Position numbers and translations under genes: made by a program. From the NCBI GenBank assembly GCA_013390605.1, contig JACAUB010000001.1, positions 1,337,352 to 1,401,351 on the forward strand: a stretch of DNA of 64,000 bases. The letters run 5' to 3'. Positions 20,001 through 28,568 of this stretch are shown piece by piece. This DNA is from Bacteroidota bacterium (lineage in GTDB: Bacteria > Bacteroidota > Bacteroidia > Bacteroidales > Cfx3-03). Positions within the stretch are counted from its first letter, which is position 1, and every line of letters begins with the position of its first letter. The notes under the pieces were generated by a model. The model saw only the letters and a list, made by a program, of their open reading frames with translations, was not told the DNA's origin and did no database searches.

Positions 20001-20731
20001 GTCTGGGGCTGCGTTGGGTGTTGAATAATTTTCCCGACGGTTGCACTCACGATACCTGTATTCATTTGTAGCCAGCTACTGCCTCCATCAGTGCTTTTAT
20101 AGACACCGATTCCTGCTGCATCTCCGGCATCACGATCGCCTGTACCCAGATAGATGGTATTTGCATTCGTTTTGTCGATCAATATTGCTGAAACACCTAA
20201 TGAAGGGAGATTATCGGTAAGGGGAGTCCAATTTGCCCCGTGATTATGTGTTACCCAAAAACCGCCTGAGGGGGCGCCTATATATAATGTCTGGGGATCT
20301 GTAGGACTAAAAGCGATGGCATTGATACGTCCTACGCCAATATATCCTCCCGGTGAGTTAAATGGACCCAGGCATTTCCAATCGCCGGTAAAGACACTAT
20401 TGGTAGAGCCAGCTTTACGTTTGAAATCGTAAAAGGCACGGGTTATAGAGATAGGTGCAGGAAGTACACCCGTGAAATCAGCACGTTGCTGTGCCATGTA
20501 TTCCCATCGTTTAAATACTTTCCATCCTGATCCTTTTGTGACTTTGCGGTTAGCCCAATATCTGTTAAATGCTTTTTGAACATCAAAAAAGTTCGCATTA
20601 GGGTTATGCATCTGTTCTACCCAGTAGGTATAATTTGTCGAATCTGGTGCAACATTTTGCTGCTGTTGACCATAGCTCTTTATAAAGCTTGTTGATAGAA
20701 TGATGAATAATAACAGAATAACCTTTTTCAT
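17048..20731 (-). CDS. T9SS-secreted beta-propeller/PKD protein with C-terminal sorting domain
   Basis: This large protein (1,227 residues) has a signal peptide (MKKVILLLFIILSTSFIKSYG). A long series of BNR/sortilin-like beta-propeller repeats follows, with many SxDGGxxW-type Asp-box variants such as KSTDGGSSWLQM, RSVDTGSTWTKI and KSTDAGLTFQLV, across roughly residues 120-780. Then come one or two PKD domains (YKWTFSGGTPSTSTD; YQWTVTPNNV) and a jelly-roll/choice-of-anchor-like region near LPFEEQF. The type A T9SS sorting domain (VSIYPNPSEGIVNIES to KKIVII) forms the end. It should be exported by T9SS and either released or attached to the cell surface. Its function is unknown; such architectures occur in adhesins and glycan-associated proteins. 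Confidence 0.88.
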   Translation of the reverse strand: MKKVILLLFIILSTSFIKSYGQQQQNVAPDSTNYTYWVEQMHNPNANFFDVQKAFNRYWANRKVTKGSGWKVFKRWEYMAQQRADFTGVLPAPISITRAFYDFKRKAGSTNSVFTGDWKCLGPFNSPGGYIGVGRINAIAFSPTDPQTLYIGAPSGGFWVTHNHGANWTPLTDNLPSLGVSAILIDKTNANTIYLGTGDRDAGDAAGIGVYKSTDGGSSWLQMNTGIVSATVGKIIQHPTQPQTLLAATSSGIAITTNGGLLWTLKNTGNFQDIQFNPSNPSIVYATASGAFYRSVDTGSTWTKITGFPTAVNRGAIGVGPSAPNVVYFLLSNSSNSAFAGFYKSTDAGLTFQLVVNSPNILAGDCAGTETNGQGWYDLAITVEPTDINTVYVGGVNIWKSTTGGTSWQVLSGWSPSGCAGQTVHADQHFFGISPINGRLYIGNDGGICYTADKGTKFTEIAQNIPIAQVYKIGQHPAYTNLLANGFQDNGSSYYDGNNKSWNLLMGGDGMTCAYDPIDNIVYSTLYYGDIYRTNNGIYNGKIAGNGTNNITETGGWVTPFIIDKSNSNVMFAGYNNIWRSQNCKATASNVRWEKITTQSWTKSINVIKQSTANPKILYYATENLLFRTDDCMATNVSFTTLSGYLPVKTKLITAIETHPTNENIVYIIARDQVFRSADKGLTWTEITLNLPAIYKSSIIYNKRINEGLYVGTDAGIYYKDNTMSSWVLFSTGLPVSVQVEDMAIYYDKNVLANDRIRAGTYGRGSWESSLFYSKPTAKFAVVNPSIAPNCTVQFQDQSSGIPSTYKWTFSGGTPSTSTDINPTVRYDIPGKWDVKLVVTNSMGADSVSMTSAVDISSTIIPTPAFATPLLKYCASEQPTITFSNSTDYCPTFYQWTVTPNNVHYLNGTSASSATPSLQFTQAGKYQVSLKTGNYNGTKIETKTDYIIVQGNKLPFEEQFTANLSAALSWQISNTKTGSATSWNIVTTPTPSGDNKALNANFFQTGANGTTRLITPSIDLTGQTNPVLSFKHAYALRDINAASDSLMVSVSADCGATWTRIFTGSENGHGTFATHAPTTTEFIPATKDDWSGGSFGPKSFEIDLTPWAGKDNVKLMFEAYSNNGNNLYLDNILVAAGTQTAPANLSEQVSIYPNPSEGIVNIESKWLKKKFHLDVMNWTGTTIQQRDITPAYDGLLNQINLSKMGKGIYYIRITAEQGVFLKKIVII

Positions 20732-20766
20732 AGTGGCTTTTAAAATGAGATGTTGGGAATGCGTAG

Positions 20767-20774
20767 CAAAAGTA
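20767..20774 (-). promoter_or_regulatory. Predicted -7 element TACTTTTG of the T9SS protein gene
   Basis: The minus strand reads TACTTTTGC about 36 bases upstream of the ATG, matching the Bacteroidota consensus. The -33 region is AT-rich without a clear TTTG. Confidence 0.45.
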
Positions 20775-20802
20775 TTTAATATTATGTTTTGAGATTGATG
20801 AT

Positions 20803-20848
20803 CTTAAAAAAACAAACGCTACTTTATCAATATAAAGCAGCGTTTGTT
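20803..20848 (-). terminator. Intrinsic terminator downstream of the S41 protease gene
   Basis: Arms at 20811-20827 and 20832-20848 pair over 16 of 17 positions (AACAAACGCT-A-CTTTAT with its complement) around a 4-base loop. Read on the minus strand the hairpin is followed by a run of T, as expected for factor-independent termination. It lies 127 bp past the protease stop and just ahead of the next gene's promoter. Confidence 0.75.
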
Positions 20849-20974
20849 CTATTTTAAAAAGAATAATTGGCTTTAATAAGCGCGTAATTGCTAATATGAA
20901 TTATAAATCCACTTATGCAAATGTTCGCACTTCTATGCTGGAGAAAATTTGTAATCAGCTCCAGCTGATTGTGA

Positions 20975-22588
20975 TTAAAAATTAATCTTGTTCTTCTTAA
21001 ACCAATCATCACTTTTTATTACTTCTAATGCTTTCTGAAGTTCTTTGTCAACAATGTTGATGATTTCGTAATAAGATTCAGGGGTATAGAGATTTCGTGC
21101 CACAGAAGCATGGAGTACTGCTTCTATATCAACGGATGATGCTTCGAGATCCTTATCTACCTTCTTTACATTTTTTGTTTCGGCATATGCAGTAAACTCG
21201 TTGATTAAAGAATGGTCCTTGTCAAAATCACGTTTAAATACTTCTAAAGTAGGATACTTTGCAATCAGTTTTGCTCTCGACTTGTCTACATAATCAAGTG
21301 GAAATTGATTGAGTAATCCGTTACGATACAGGTCAAGGAAATAACGCGTGTTCGAAGTTGTATCAATAGGGATAAAGATGTCGGGCATGATTCCTCCGCC
21401 TCCATATACAGATCGCTTTCCATTAGTTGAATATCTTAATGAATCAGGGAAGTGAATGCTGTCGGCATGAATCATTTCACCTTTTTTATAGCGATCAAGG
21501 ATATCTTCCGAATATTTTTCTGCACCGTTTTTATATGACTTCTGAATAGAACGACCCGAAGGGGTATAGTAACGTGCAATAGTAAGTCTGATTTGTGAAC
21601 TATCAGGAAGGTCGAATGGTCGTTGTACCAATCCTTTTCCAAAAGTACGACGTCCGATTAAGAGACCTCTGTCCCAATCCTGTATGGCTCCTGAAAGAAT
21701 TTCACTGGCAGAGGCAGAGCCTTCATTGACCATGACAACAAGCTTGCCTTTTTCAAAGTCACCTTTTGCTGTAGAAGAAAACTCTTGTTTTGGACTATGT
21801 AAGCCCTGTGTGTATACAATGCGTTTTCCGGCGCTTAGAAACTCATCACTGAGATCGATGGCTATGTCCATAAATCCACCGGTGTTGTTTCTTAAGTCAA
21901 GAATAAGACTTTTAGCACCATTTAATTTTAGCTTTGTTAGCGCTTCGTGAAACTCGTCCATCGTAGTCCGGGCAAACTTGTTCAGTTTTATATATCCAAT
22001 GGTTGGTTCGAGCATGTATGCGGCATCGATACTGGTTATGGGAATTTTATCACGAACGATAGTGAAATCAAGTGAGTTTTGTGTGCCTTTGCGTATCACA
22101 GTAATACTGACTTTCGTTCCTCTGGGGCCTCTCAGATGTTCGAATACGAATTTCTGGGTAGCAGTTTTTCCGGTACAGGGTTCTCCATTGATCTTAATGA
22201 TTTTGTCGCCCGAATGTACACCTACCTTATCTGAAGGCCCCCCGGCAACAGGCGAGATTACTAAAACAGTATCTTTAAATATTTGAAATTGAACACCAAT
22301 TCCATCAAAACTGCCTTGTAATGGTTCATTGGCTTCAGCAAGTTCGGATTTAGAAATGTAAACTGAATGGGGATCCAGCTTTGCAAGCATGGCCACGATA
22401 GCTTCCTCAGTGAGTTTGTCTAGATTTACAGTATCAACATATCCATAGTTTAACAACTGTAAAGTACGGGCATATTTTTCAATGGTGTTTTTGGGATTAA
22501 CCTCTTGAGAATAAGCTGTTCCGGTTTTAAATAGTAATACTGTTAGTACAGTTAACGATACAATTAATAATCGATTTAATTTTGCCAT
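20975..22588 (-). CDS. S41 C-terminal processing protease (CtpA/Prc-like)
   Basis: The 537-residue protein has a hydrophobic signal (about residues 7-26, cleavage near AYSQE) and acts in the periplasm. A PDZ domain spans about 95-180 (GSFDGIGVQFQ; HSGDKIIKINGEP). The catalytic S41 domain follows, with SLILDLRNNTGGF and the nucleophile in EGSASASEIL (probably Ser293) plus Lys318 in TFGKGLVQ. The Ser-Lys spacing of 25 matches E. coli Prc, and Gln322 is also conserved. It should cleave C-terminal tails of envelope proteins. A C-terminal helical region of about 150 residues is typical of Bacteroidota members. Confidence 0.93.
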   Translation of the reverse strand: MAKLNRLLIVSLTVLTVLLFKTGTAYSQEVNPKNTIEKYARTLQLLNYGYVDTVNLDKLTEEAIVAMLAKLDPHSVYISKSELAEANEPLQGSFDGIGVQFQIFKDTVLVISPVAGGPSDKVGVHSGDKIIKINGEPCTGKTATQKFVFEHLRGPRGTKVSITVIRKGTQNSLDFTIVRDKIPITSIDAAYMLEPTIGYIKLNKFARTTMDEFHEALTKLKLNGAKSLILDLRNNTGGFMDIAIDLSDEFLSAGKRIVYTQGLHSPKQEFSSTAKGDFEKGKLVVMVNEGSASASEILSGAIQDWDRGLLIGRRTFGKGLVQRPFDLPDSSQIRLTIARYYTPSGRSIQKSYKNGAEKYSEDILDRYKKGEMIHADSIHFPDSLRYSTNGKRSVYGGGGIMPDIFIPIDTTSNTRYFLDLYRNGLLNQFPLDYVDKSRAKLIAKYPTLEVFKRDFDKDHSLINEFTAYAETKNVKKVDKDLEASSVDIEAVLHASVARNLYTPESYYEIINIVDKELQKALEVIKSDDWFKKNKINF

Positions 22589-22876
22589 TTTTATGAGAAA
22601 GAATTAGTTTAAAAATTTAAGTACCCGGAAAACGAATGACTTATTTATTAGTTTTAGATAATCCGAAAACGAAAAAGATTAATTTTAGTTAGTTTTTTAA
22701 ACTTCTGTTTTGATACTTGTTAAAGTTTTTCAAAAATAACTATTTTTTTAAGACCACCCCAGATATCAATTTAGAATTATTCTATGTTAACAATTATTCT
22801 ATTGTGTTGTTGTGTTAATAATTGGTAATTCTTATTTATTACTTTTATAAAACATATATTTAATTAATTAGTCAGT

Positions 22877-23566
22877 ATGAAAAGAACCCACTTTTTGCTA
22901 TTCTTCACGGGATTTGTGATTTTCTTTAGTGCATGCAAACATGAATCTACTGTTCCCCTTGCAAATCTTGCTGCCGACTCCACACGTTATAAAGGATTGG
23001 CTTGTAGCACTGATTCAGCCTATTTTTATAATGATGTCGGACCACTCATTATATCGAGTTGCGCTATGTCGGGTTGTCATGATGGAAATAGTGAACCTGA
23101 TGCATTGACTACTTATAGCAATATTAAGAAAATTGTCACACCGGGTAACCCTACTGGTAGTAAATTGATAAGAGTTACTTCCGGTTCAGGGCGTAGTATG
23201 CCTCCAGGTTCAAGGGCTCCGCTGACAACAGCGCAATTGACATTGGTCTCAAAATGGATACAGCAAGGTGCTAAAAATAATGGTTGCATAGATAAAGCAT
23301 GTGATACAACTACCGTTACATATAGTACTACAGTTATACCGATTCTTCAATCAAATTGTACAGGATGTCATAGTGGTAATAATCCAAGTGGTGGCATTAA
23401 ACTGGATAATTATACCGATGTTAAGACAATGGCAACAAATAAAAAATTGGTGGGTACTATAATGCACAGTGCCGGATATAAGGCTATGCCACCAAACGGG
23501 AAATTGACAGATTGTAATATTGGTAAAATAAAAGCCTGGGTATACAGAGGCGCTTTAAATAATTAA
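22877..23566 (+). CDS. Lipoprotein with two cytochrome c-like heme motifs
   Basis: First gene of a four-gene envelope operon. The signal ends in FSAC (Cys20), suggesting lipid anchoring. Two similar halves each have a heme-type motif and a downstream Met-Pro ligand candidate. The first half has Cys62-AMSG-Cys67-His68, an unusual CX4CH spacing, with Met108 in SMPPGS. The second has canonical Cys161-TG-Cys164-His165 with Met204 in KAMPPNG. Proteins of this kind are annotated in Bacteroidota as c-type cytochromes near DUF5777 genes. It probably carries electrons in the periplasm. Whether the CX4CH half binds heme is open. Confidence 0.8.
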   Translation: MKRTHFLLFFTGFVIFFSACKHESTVPLANLAADSTRYKGLACSTDSAYFYNDVGPLIISSCAMSGCHDGNSEPDALTTYSNIKKIVTPGNPTGSKLIRVTSGSGRSMPPGSRAPLTTAQLTLVSKWIQQGAKNNGCIDKACDTTTVTYSTTVIPILQSNCTGCHSGNNPSGGIKLDNYTDVKTMATNKKLVGTIMHSAGYKAMPPNGKLTDCNIGKIKAWVYRGALNN

Positions 23567-23570
23567 TTTT

Positions 23571-23942
23571 ATGAAGAAACGTACTATTATAAGCTTTTTA
23601 GCAATAGGACTGTTGTTAACGGCTTGTTATTATGATAAAGAGGAAGCATTGTACGGTACTGCCGCAACTGCTTGTGATACAACTGCTGTAACTTATGCAG
23701 GAACAATTGCCCCAATGATGTCGGCTAATTGTAACTCATGTCATTCCGGTTCAGCTGCATCTGGTGGGGTTGTTACTTCTACCTATGCTTCATTAAGTGT
23801 TATAGCCTTGAATGGAACGCTGGGTCATTCTGTTAATTGGGATAGTGGTCTTTCTCCTATGCCGAAAGGTGGTTCTAAATTACCGACATGCGATCTGGCA
23901 AAAATAAAAAAATGGGTTAATCTGGGTGCTCCGAATAATTAA
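23571..23942 (+). CDS. Small single-heme cytochrome c-like lipoprotein
   Basis: The 123-residue protein begins four bases after the previous stop. It has a lipobox LTAC (Cys19) and one heme motif, Cys54-NS-Cys57-His58 (NCNSCHSG), followed by a candidate axial Met in SPMPKGG. It aligns by eye with the second half of the preceding protein, so the pair looks like a duplication. It is expected to be a periplasm-facing electron carrier. No oxidase or reductase gene is present in this window. Confidence 0.78.
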   Translation: MKKRTIISFLAIGLLLTACYYDKEEALYGTAATACDTTAVTYAGTIAPMMSANCNSCHSGSAASGGVVTSTYASLSVIALNGTLGHSVNWDSGLSPMPKGGSKLPTCDLAKIKKWVNLGAPNN

Positions 23943-23954
23943 AAATAATAGGTT

Positions 23955-24389
23955 ATGAATAAAAAGATCTTAATTCCAGCAACAGTACTAATGGTACTTC
24001 TTATTGCAATCGTATCGGTTTATTTCTATGTGAATAAAGCGAAACCCAATTATGGAAATCTAAAACCTGAATATACGCTTGAGTCAAAACAATTGTATGA
24101 CGCTTTTAAAAAAGATAGTAAAGCTTCGGCCACTTTGTACAATGGAAAAATGATTGAACTGAATGGAGCCATTACAAAGGTTGAGGCATCAGATACGTTG
24201 GTGACTTTGGTATTCTCCTTCACACAGGGAATGTTTGGTGATGAGGGAGTCCGTTGTACAATGTTACCTACCGAAATTCAGAAAGCTAAATTAACGAAAG
24301 CTGGCGAAACAATTAAAGTAAAGGGAATTTGTCAGGGATTCAATGATACGGATGTTGTACTCGAAAAGTGTTCGCTTATTCAGAAATAA
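23955..24389 (+). CDS. OB-fold tRNA_anti-like family protein
   Basis: A 144-residue protein with one N-terminal membrane anchor or uncleaved signal (residues 5-26). Its OB-fold domain resembles the tRNA_anti-like family (PF12869), with the typical LYDAFKKDSKASATLYNGKM segment and GKMIELNGAITKVEA. Despite the family name nothing suggests tRNA binding, and the fold is placed outside the cytoplasm by the anchor. Position 13 bp after the cytochrome gene and 15 bp before the DUF5777 gene indicates one operon. The role is unknown. Confidence 0.7.
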   Translation: MNKKILIPATVLMVLLIAIVSVYFYVNKAKPNYGNLKPEYTLESKQLYDAFKKDSKASATLYNGKMIELNGAITKVEASDTLVTLVFSFTQGMFGDEGVRCTMLPTEIQKAKLTKAGETIKVKGICQGFNDTDVVLEKCSLIQK

Positions 24390-24404
24390 TTTAAACGCTA
24401 CGTC

Positions 24405-25301
24405 ATGAAGAGATATATAAAGATATTATTATTGCTGATGGTTGTTAGTTTTACTGCTAAGGTTTCGGCACAGGATTTATTAGATGCATTTGGAAAAGAT
24501 TCTGCTAAAACGAATTATACTTATGCAACTTTTAAGACAACACGTATTGTTGATGGTCATTCTGTTGAGAATGAAGCACCAGGCGTATTGCTTTTGTTGA
24601 TTTCTCACCATTTTGGAGCTATCAACTCCGGTTCATATAATTTCTTCGGATTGGATCAATCCACTATTCGGCTGGGATTAGAATATGGAATCACCGATCG
24701 GTTATGTGTGGGCATTGGACGAAGCTCATATGAAAAGACTTTTGATGGATTCTTAAAATATAAGTTGCTAAAACAATCATCGGGTTATAAAACAATGCCT
24801 GTTACGGTTACACTGCTTACTAGCATGGCTGTAAACTCTTTGAAATGGCAGGATCCTACACGTGAAAACTTTTTCTCATCTCGTTTATCTTATACTTATC
24901 AAATGATGATTGCCAGAAAGTTTAGCAACGACCTATCATTACAATTATCTCCTACAATGGTGCATAAAAACCTTGTAGCCTTAACAAATGATCAAAATGA
25001 CTTTTACGCCATGGGCTTTGGTGGTCGTTATAAGCTGACGCAAAGAATGAGTGTGAATGCTGAATATTATGCATTGTTGAATCAACCTAAATCAGGGACC
25101 TTAGACAATAGTCTTTCAGTGGGAATTGATATAGAAACAGGCGGTCACGTTTTCCAGTTGTTTTTAACCAACTCTCAACCCATGTTTGAACGTGGTTTTA
25201 TTACAGAGACCAAAGGCAAATGGAGCAATGGTAATATCTTCTTTGGCTTTAATATCTCGCGTGTATTTACTGTTAAGAAACCAAGGACTCCAAAATATTA
25301 G
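24405..25301 (+). CDS. DUF5777 family beta-barrel protein
   Basis: The 298-residue protein has a signal peptide (cleavage near KVSAQ) and the hallmarks of DUF5777: an N-terminal DLLDAFGKDS segment, TFKTTRIVDGHSVE, LLISHHFGAINSG, FFGLDQSTIRLGLEYGITDRL and GIGRSSYEKTFDGFLKYKLL. These fit an outer-membrane beta barrel. It closes the cytochrome operon and is followed by a strong terminator. In Bacteroidota the family travels with cytochrome-like and YceI proteins. I infer a role in an envelope redox process, but no activity is established. Confidence 0.83.
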   Translation: MKRYIKILLLLMVVSFTAKVSAQDLLDAFGKDSAKTNYTYATFKTTRIVDGHSVENEAPGVLLLLISHHFGAINSGSYNFFGLDQSTIRLGLEYGITDRLCVGIGRSSYEKTFDGFLKYKLLKQSSGYKTMPVTVTLLTSMAVNSLKWQDPTRENFFSSRLSYTYQMMIARKFSNDLSLQLSPTMVHKNLVALTNDQNDFYAMGFGGRYKLTQRMSVNAEYYALLNQPKSGTLDNSLSVGIDIETGGHVFQLFLTNSQPMFERGFITETKGKWSNGNIFFGFNISRVFTVKKPRTPKY

Positions 25302-25414
25302 TGATTGATTTTTTGTAAGCTTTCTTTGTCAGTTGGTGTAAATTTAAAATCTGCACCAACCGATTTAAAATAATAAGGAGGATCCGTTCTATAACTTATC
25401 CGTCTGGTCTGTTT

Positions 25415-25468
25415 AAAAGGAATAATCGAAATACTGATAATGTTTCAGTAAAGATTATTCCTTTTTTT
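25415..25468 (+). terminator. Intrinsic terminator of the cytochrome/DUF5777 operon
   Basis: Perfect 13-base arms (25415-25427 and 25453-25465, AAAAGGAATAATC and its complement) enclose a loop that can form a second short stem (ACTGA with TCAGT). A T-run to 25468 follows. It ends 35 bp before the rhomboid start codon. Confidence 0.8.
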
Positions 25469-25503
25469 GTTTATCATTGTATGATGTACAGTATGTTTGT
25501 AGG

Positions 25504-26235
25504 ATGAAAATTAAAAGTGGAGATAAAGAAGCGATGTTGCTATGGCGGTGTTTGTTGATTCCGGCACTGGTTTTAGCATTGATGTGGCTCATTCTGGGAG
25601 CTGATATGCTTCTGGGACTTGATTTAGGACAATATGGAATTGTTCCACTTGAACCAATAGGCCTTATCGGAATAATCACCTCTCCTTTACTTCATGCAGA
25701 TATACATCATCTGGCAGCGAATAGCGTTCCATTTTTCTTACTCTTTGCCGGGTTGATATATTATTACCGGGATCTGGCCTGGAAGATATTGATCTATTCA
25801 TGGCTCATTACAGGTCTTTGGGTATGGTGTTTTGCACGAGGCGATGCCTCACATATCGGTGCTTCAGGTGTGATATATGCCCTTGCTGCTTTTCACTTTT
25901 TTAGTGGAATTATTCGGAATAATAAAAGACTCTCTGCATTTAGTTTATTAGTGGTCTTTCTATATGGTAGTTTGATCTGGGGTGTCTTTCCTGAGTTGTT
26001 TATGAAAGAGAATATATCGTGGGAATCTCATTTAATGGGTGGACTAGCCGGAACTTTTCTTGCCTTCTATTTTCAGAAGGAGGGTCCGGGTGCAGACAAA
26101 TACGCCATTGATGAAGAGAATGATGATGATGATAATTTGCAGGAAGTAGATGATGGGACAGCTCCCTATTACATGGAAGATATAGAGGAAGATGAAAAAG
26201 TTTCAAAAGATGAAACTAAAACTGAAAATAGATAA
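25504..26235 (+). CDS. Rhomboid family intramembrane serine protease
   Basis: The ATG at 25504 is chosen over a TTG at 25477 that lies just after the upstream terminator, giving 243 residues. Six membrane segments are apparent. The catalytic pair is Ser in HIGASGVIYALAAFHF (GASG motif) and His in ESHLMGGLAGTFLAFYF. The early HADIHHLAANSVPFF segment is the conserved L1/TM2 region. The last 50 residues form a very acidic cytosolic tail (ENDDDDN, EDIEEDEKV). The substrate is unknown. Its 3' end overlaps the convergent MBOAT gene by 20 bp. Confidence 0.9.
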   Translation: MKIKSGDKEAMLLWRCLLIPALVLALMWLILGADMLLGLDLGQYGIVPLEPIGLIGIITSPLLHADIHHLAANSVPFFLLFAGLIYYYRDLAWKILIYSWLITGLWVWCFARGDASHIGASGVIYALAAFHFFSGIIRNNKRLSAFSLLVVFLYGSLIWGVFPELFMKENISWESHLMGGLAGTFLAFYFQKEGPGADKYAIDEENDDDDNLQEVDDGTAPYYMEDIEEDEKVSKDETKTENR

Positions 26236-27697
26236 AAGGTTGAACGTTAGCTGATTTAGTTTGAATGATTAGCCAGATCACCATGACCAATAAGAGTGCT
26301 TGTGCAAAGGCTGGTGCTTTTGCAACAGATAGCTGGAGTTTCTGTGTTATAATCTGAGGTGTAAAGTGCATGGTATAGCCCAATGCAAACAAAAAGAATA
26401 CAGGTTTGTAGGCTGTCACAACTTCTAATGCTATCGACGCATTAAATTTAGTCGCTACTTGATGAATGACCTGAATAGCGGTGTTAAAAGAGTCAGCTCT
26501 GAAAAATATCCAACAGAGTGTGACAAAATGGAAAGTGATGAGTATACCTCCAAGGCGCCAAAGCTTACCTGTTTGTTTCCTGGTAAAAGGTGAAATCATC
26601 TTCTCTACGGCCAGCATACTACCATGCATCCCTCCCCACATAATAAATTTCAAAGAAGCTCCATGCCATAAACCTCCCAGTAGCATAGTGATAAAAAGAT
26701 TAAGATATTGTCTTAATTTCCCTTTTCTGTTTCCACCCAATGGTATGTATAGATAGTCGCGCAACCACGTAGATAACGAGATATGCCATCTGCGCCAGAA
26801 TTCTGTTAAGCTGGCCGAACGGTAGGGGAGGTTGAAGTTATCCTTTAATTTGAATCCCATCAGCAATGCAATACCAATGGCCACGTCACTATATCCTGAG
26901 AAATCACAGTAAATCTGTAAGGTATAACCATAGGCTCCCATCAGATTTTCGAAACCACTATACAGTGTTGGGTTATCAAAAATACGATCTACATAATTGA
27001 GACTGATATAATCTGAGATGATCGCTTTTTTAAAGAGACCGGCAGCAATTAAAAAGATGGCTCTGCTTATATCTTCACGACTAAGAATGACTGGTTTCCT
27101 GATTTGGGGTATCAGAACTTGTGGACGGACGATAGGTCCGGCCAGAATAGAGGGAAAGAACGAAACGAAGAAAGCAAAATCGGATAGATTGGTTAAGGGC
27201 TTTAGATTTCCTCTGTAGATATCGATAATGTAGCTAAGAATTTGAAAGGTGAAAAACGAAATACCGATTGGTAGAAAGATATTGGTAAAATCGAAATGTG
27301 TAAGGGATAATTTATTAAAAATGTCGATCAGAAAGTTTGTGTATTTAAAATAGCCCAACATCCCCAGATTAAAAATAAGGGCTATAACCAATACAACTTT
27401 CCGATTTAAGGGCTTCTCTTTACTTGCAATGAGTAATGCAAGATAGTAGTTTACAAGTGTTGATAGTGCGAGAAGTAAAACATAGTGCCCACTCGATTTG
27501 TAGTAGAAATAATAGGAGAAGGCAATAATATATACGATTCGTGATGTGGTTTTCTGTTGAACGAATTGGTAGAAAGCCATAAAGAAAAGGAATACCCACA
27601 AGAATAACCCTGTGTTAAACAGCATTGGCGACTTAGGATCGTAAATCAATTGTTGAGCTACTTGCTCAGCGTTTATTTGCAGGTTTGTCCAATTCAT
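26216..27697 (-). CDS. MBOAT family O-acyltransferase (AlgI-like)
   Basis: The 493-residue protein is a multi-pass membrane acyltransferase of the DltB/AlgI type. The key histidines are His305 in FWRRWHISLSTWLRDYLYIP and the catalytic His345 in LLGGLWHGASLKF. Between them lie DFSGYSDVAIGIALLMGF and IPLGGNRKG, both family signatures. Such proteins pass acetyl groups across the inner membrane for modification of extracellular polysaccharide, working with SGNH partners such as AlgJ/AlgX. The two genes immediately upstream are SGNH hydrolases with overlapping ends, which supports that role. The polymer modified is unknown. Confidence 0.92.
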   Translation of the reverse strand: MNWTNLQINAEQVAQQLIYDPKSPMLFNTGLFLWVFLFFMAFYQFVQQKTTSRIVYIIAFSYYFYYKSSGHYVLLLALSTLVNYYLALLIASKEKPLNRKVVLVIALIFNLGMLGYFKYTNFLIDIFNKLSLTHFDFTNIFLPIGISFFTFQILSYIIDIYRGNLKPLTNLSDFAFFVSFFPSILAGPIVRPQVLIPQIRKPVILSREDISRAIFLIAAGLFKKAIISDYISLNYVDRIFDNPTLYSGFENLMGAYGYTLQIYCDFSGYSDVAIGIALLMGFKLKDNFNLPYRSASLTEFWRRWHISLSTWLRDYLYIPLGGNRKGKLRQYLNLFITMLLGGLWHGASLKFIMWGGMHGSMLAVEKMISPFTRKQTGKLWRLGGILITFHFVTLCWIFFRADSFNTAIQVIHQVATKFNASIALEVVTAYKPVFFLFALGYTMHFTPQIITQKLQLSVAKAPAFAQALLLVMVIWLIIQTKSANVQPFIYFQF

Positions 27698-28568
27698 TCA
27701 TTAATGCATTAAAAAATAAAAATCCTTGAATTAAGTATCCTTCCTTACTGAGGTGTACTTTGTCTTTTTGGGCCAATCCCTTCGAAAACCATTTTTTCAT
27801 TGAACCCGCTCCTCCCATCACTTTATAGAAATCCCACCAAGCGATATTATTAACATTTGCATAATCAATTAAGATCTTTCGTACAGTGTCTATATTCTGA
27901 TTGTGCACACGTTTTCTTTTCATTGCATCACCAGGTGTTGTGACCAATATCTCCACACCTGGATTATACGTTCTGATTTGCGAAATGAAAGCATCAATAT
28001 TATTTTCGAATACGCTTCTGTTCAAGTATCCAAAAGCTTCATTCGTTCCTAAAGATATGATGACCAAATCAGGTTTTAGCAAAGGGGTTTCTTTAAAGAA
28101 AAGGTAGTTTTGATTATAGGTTAAATATTCTGCTCCATTAGCCCCTGCTACATCATAAAGGATGCCTCGTTTATTTGTTGAATCAGAAAGATTGGGCTCA
28201 ATAAAAAGGGTCTTGGTTGAATCTTGGAAGTCAGAAAGTTTATATCTCATTAACTGTTTAGCCCCACCAATACCAAAACGTTTTTGGAATAGTTGTCGCG
28301 TCATTCCCGTAAACAGATCAGCATAGATATGAGAATCACCAATATGCAAGATTCTCAGAATAGTTGTATCTCCCTGTTCAATTTGATGCAGCTTATGCAT
28401 AAATCCCTCGATTGCCTTGGGATTGATAATGTTATTGACCTTCTGGTTTATAAACGAAGGGATTGCTGTTGGAAGTGGAAGCTCATTTTGTGCATTCAGT
28501 TGATGAATGGGAAGCATCAACAGCAAAAAGAGTTTAACGACGGTTCTTTTTATACAGTTGATACTCAT
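27666..28568 (-). CDS. SGNH/GDSL hydrolase-fold exported protein
   Basis: The 300-residue protein has a signal peptide (cleavage near LNAQN). SGNH blocks are present: GDSH with Ser79, a conserved Gly region near YDVAGANGAEY, SLGTNEAFG with the Asn, and DKVHLSKEGY giving the Asp-x-x-His pair. It overlaps the MBOAT gene by 32 bp and the upstream SGNH gene by 35 bp, so the three are translated as a unit. The probable role is periplasmic acetyl transfer to, or removal from, a glycan delivered by the MBOAT protein, by analogy with AlgJ/AlgX. Confidence 0.85.
   Translation of the reverse strand: MSINCIKRTVVKLFLLLMLPIHQLNAQNELPLPTAIPSFINQKVNNIINPKAIEGFMHKLHQIEQGDTTILRILHIGDSHIYADLFTGMTRQLFQKRFGIGGAKQLMRYKLSDFQDSTKTLFIEPNLSDSTNKRGILYDVAGANGAEYLTYNQNYLFFKETPLLKPDLVIISLGTNEAFGYLNRSVFENNIDAFISQIRTYNPGVEILVTTPGDAMKRKRVHNQNIDTVRKILIDYANVNNIAWWDFYKVMGGAGSMKKWFSKGLAQKDKVHLSKEGYLIQGFLFFNALMNELDKPANKR

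Noticed and set aside
25371..25383. Strong Shine-Dalgarno-like aaggaggatcc after the DUF5777 gene
   Set aside because: No start codon with a sensible ORF follows before the terminator.
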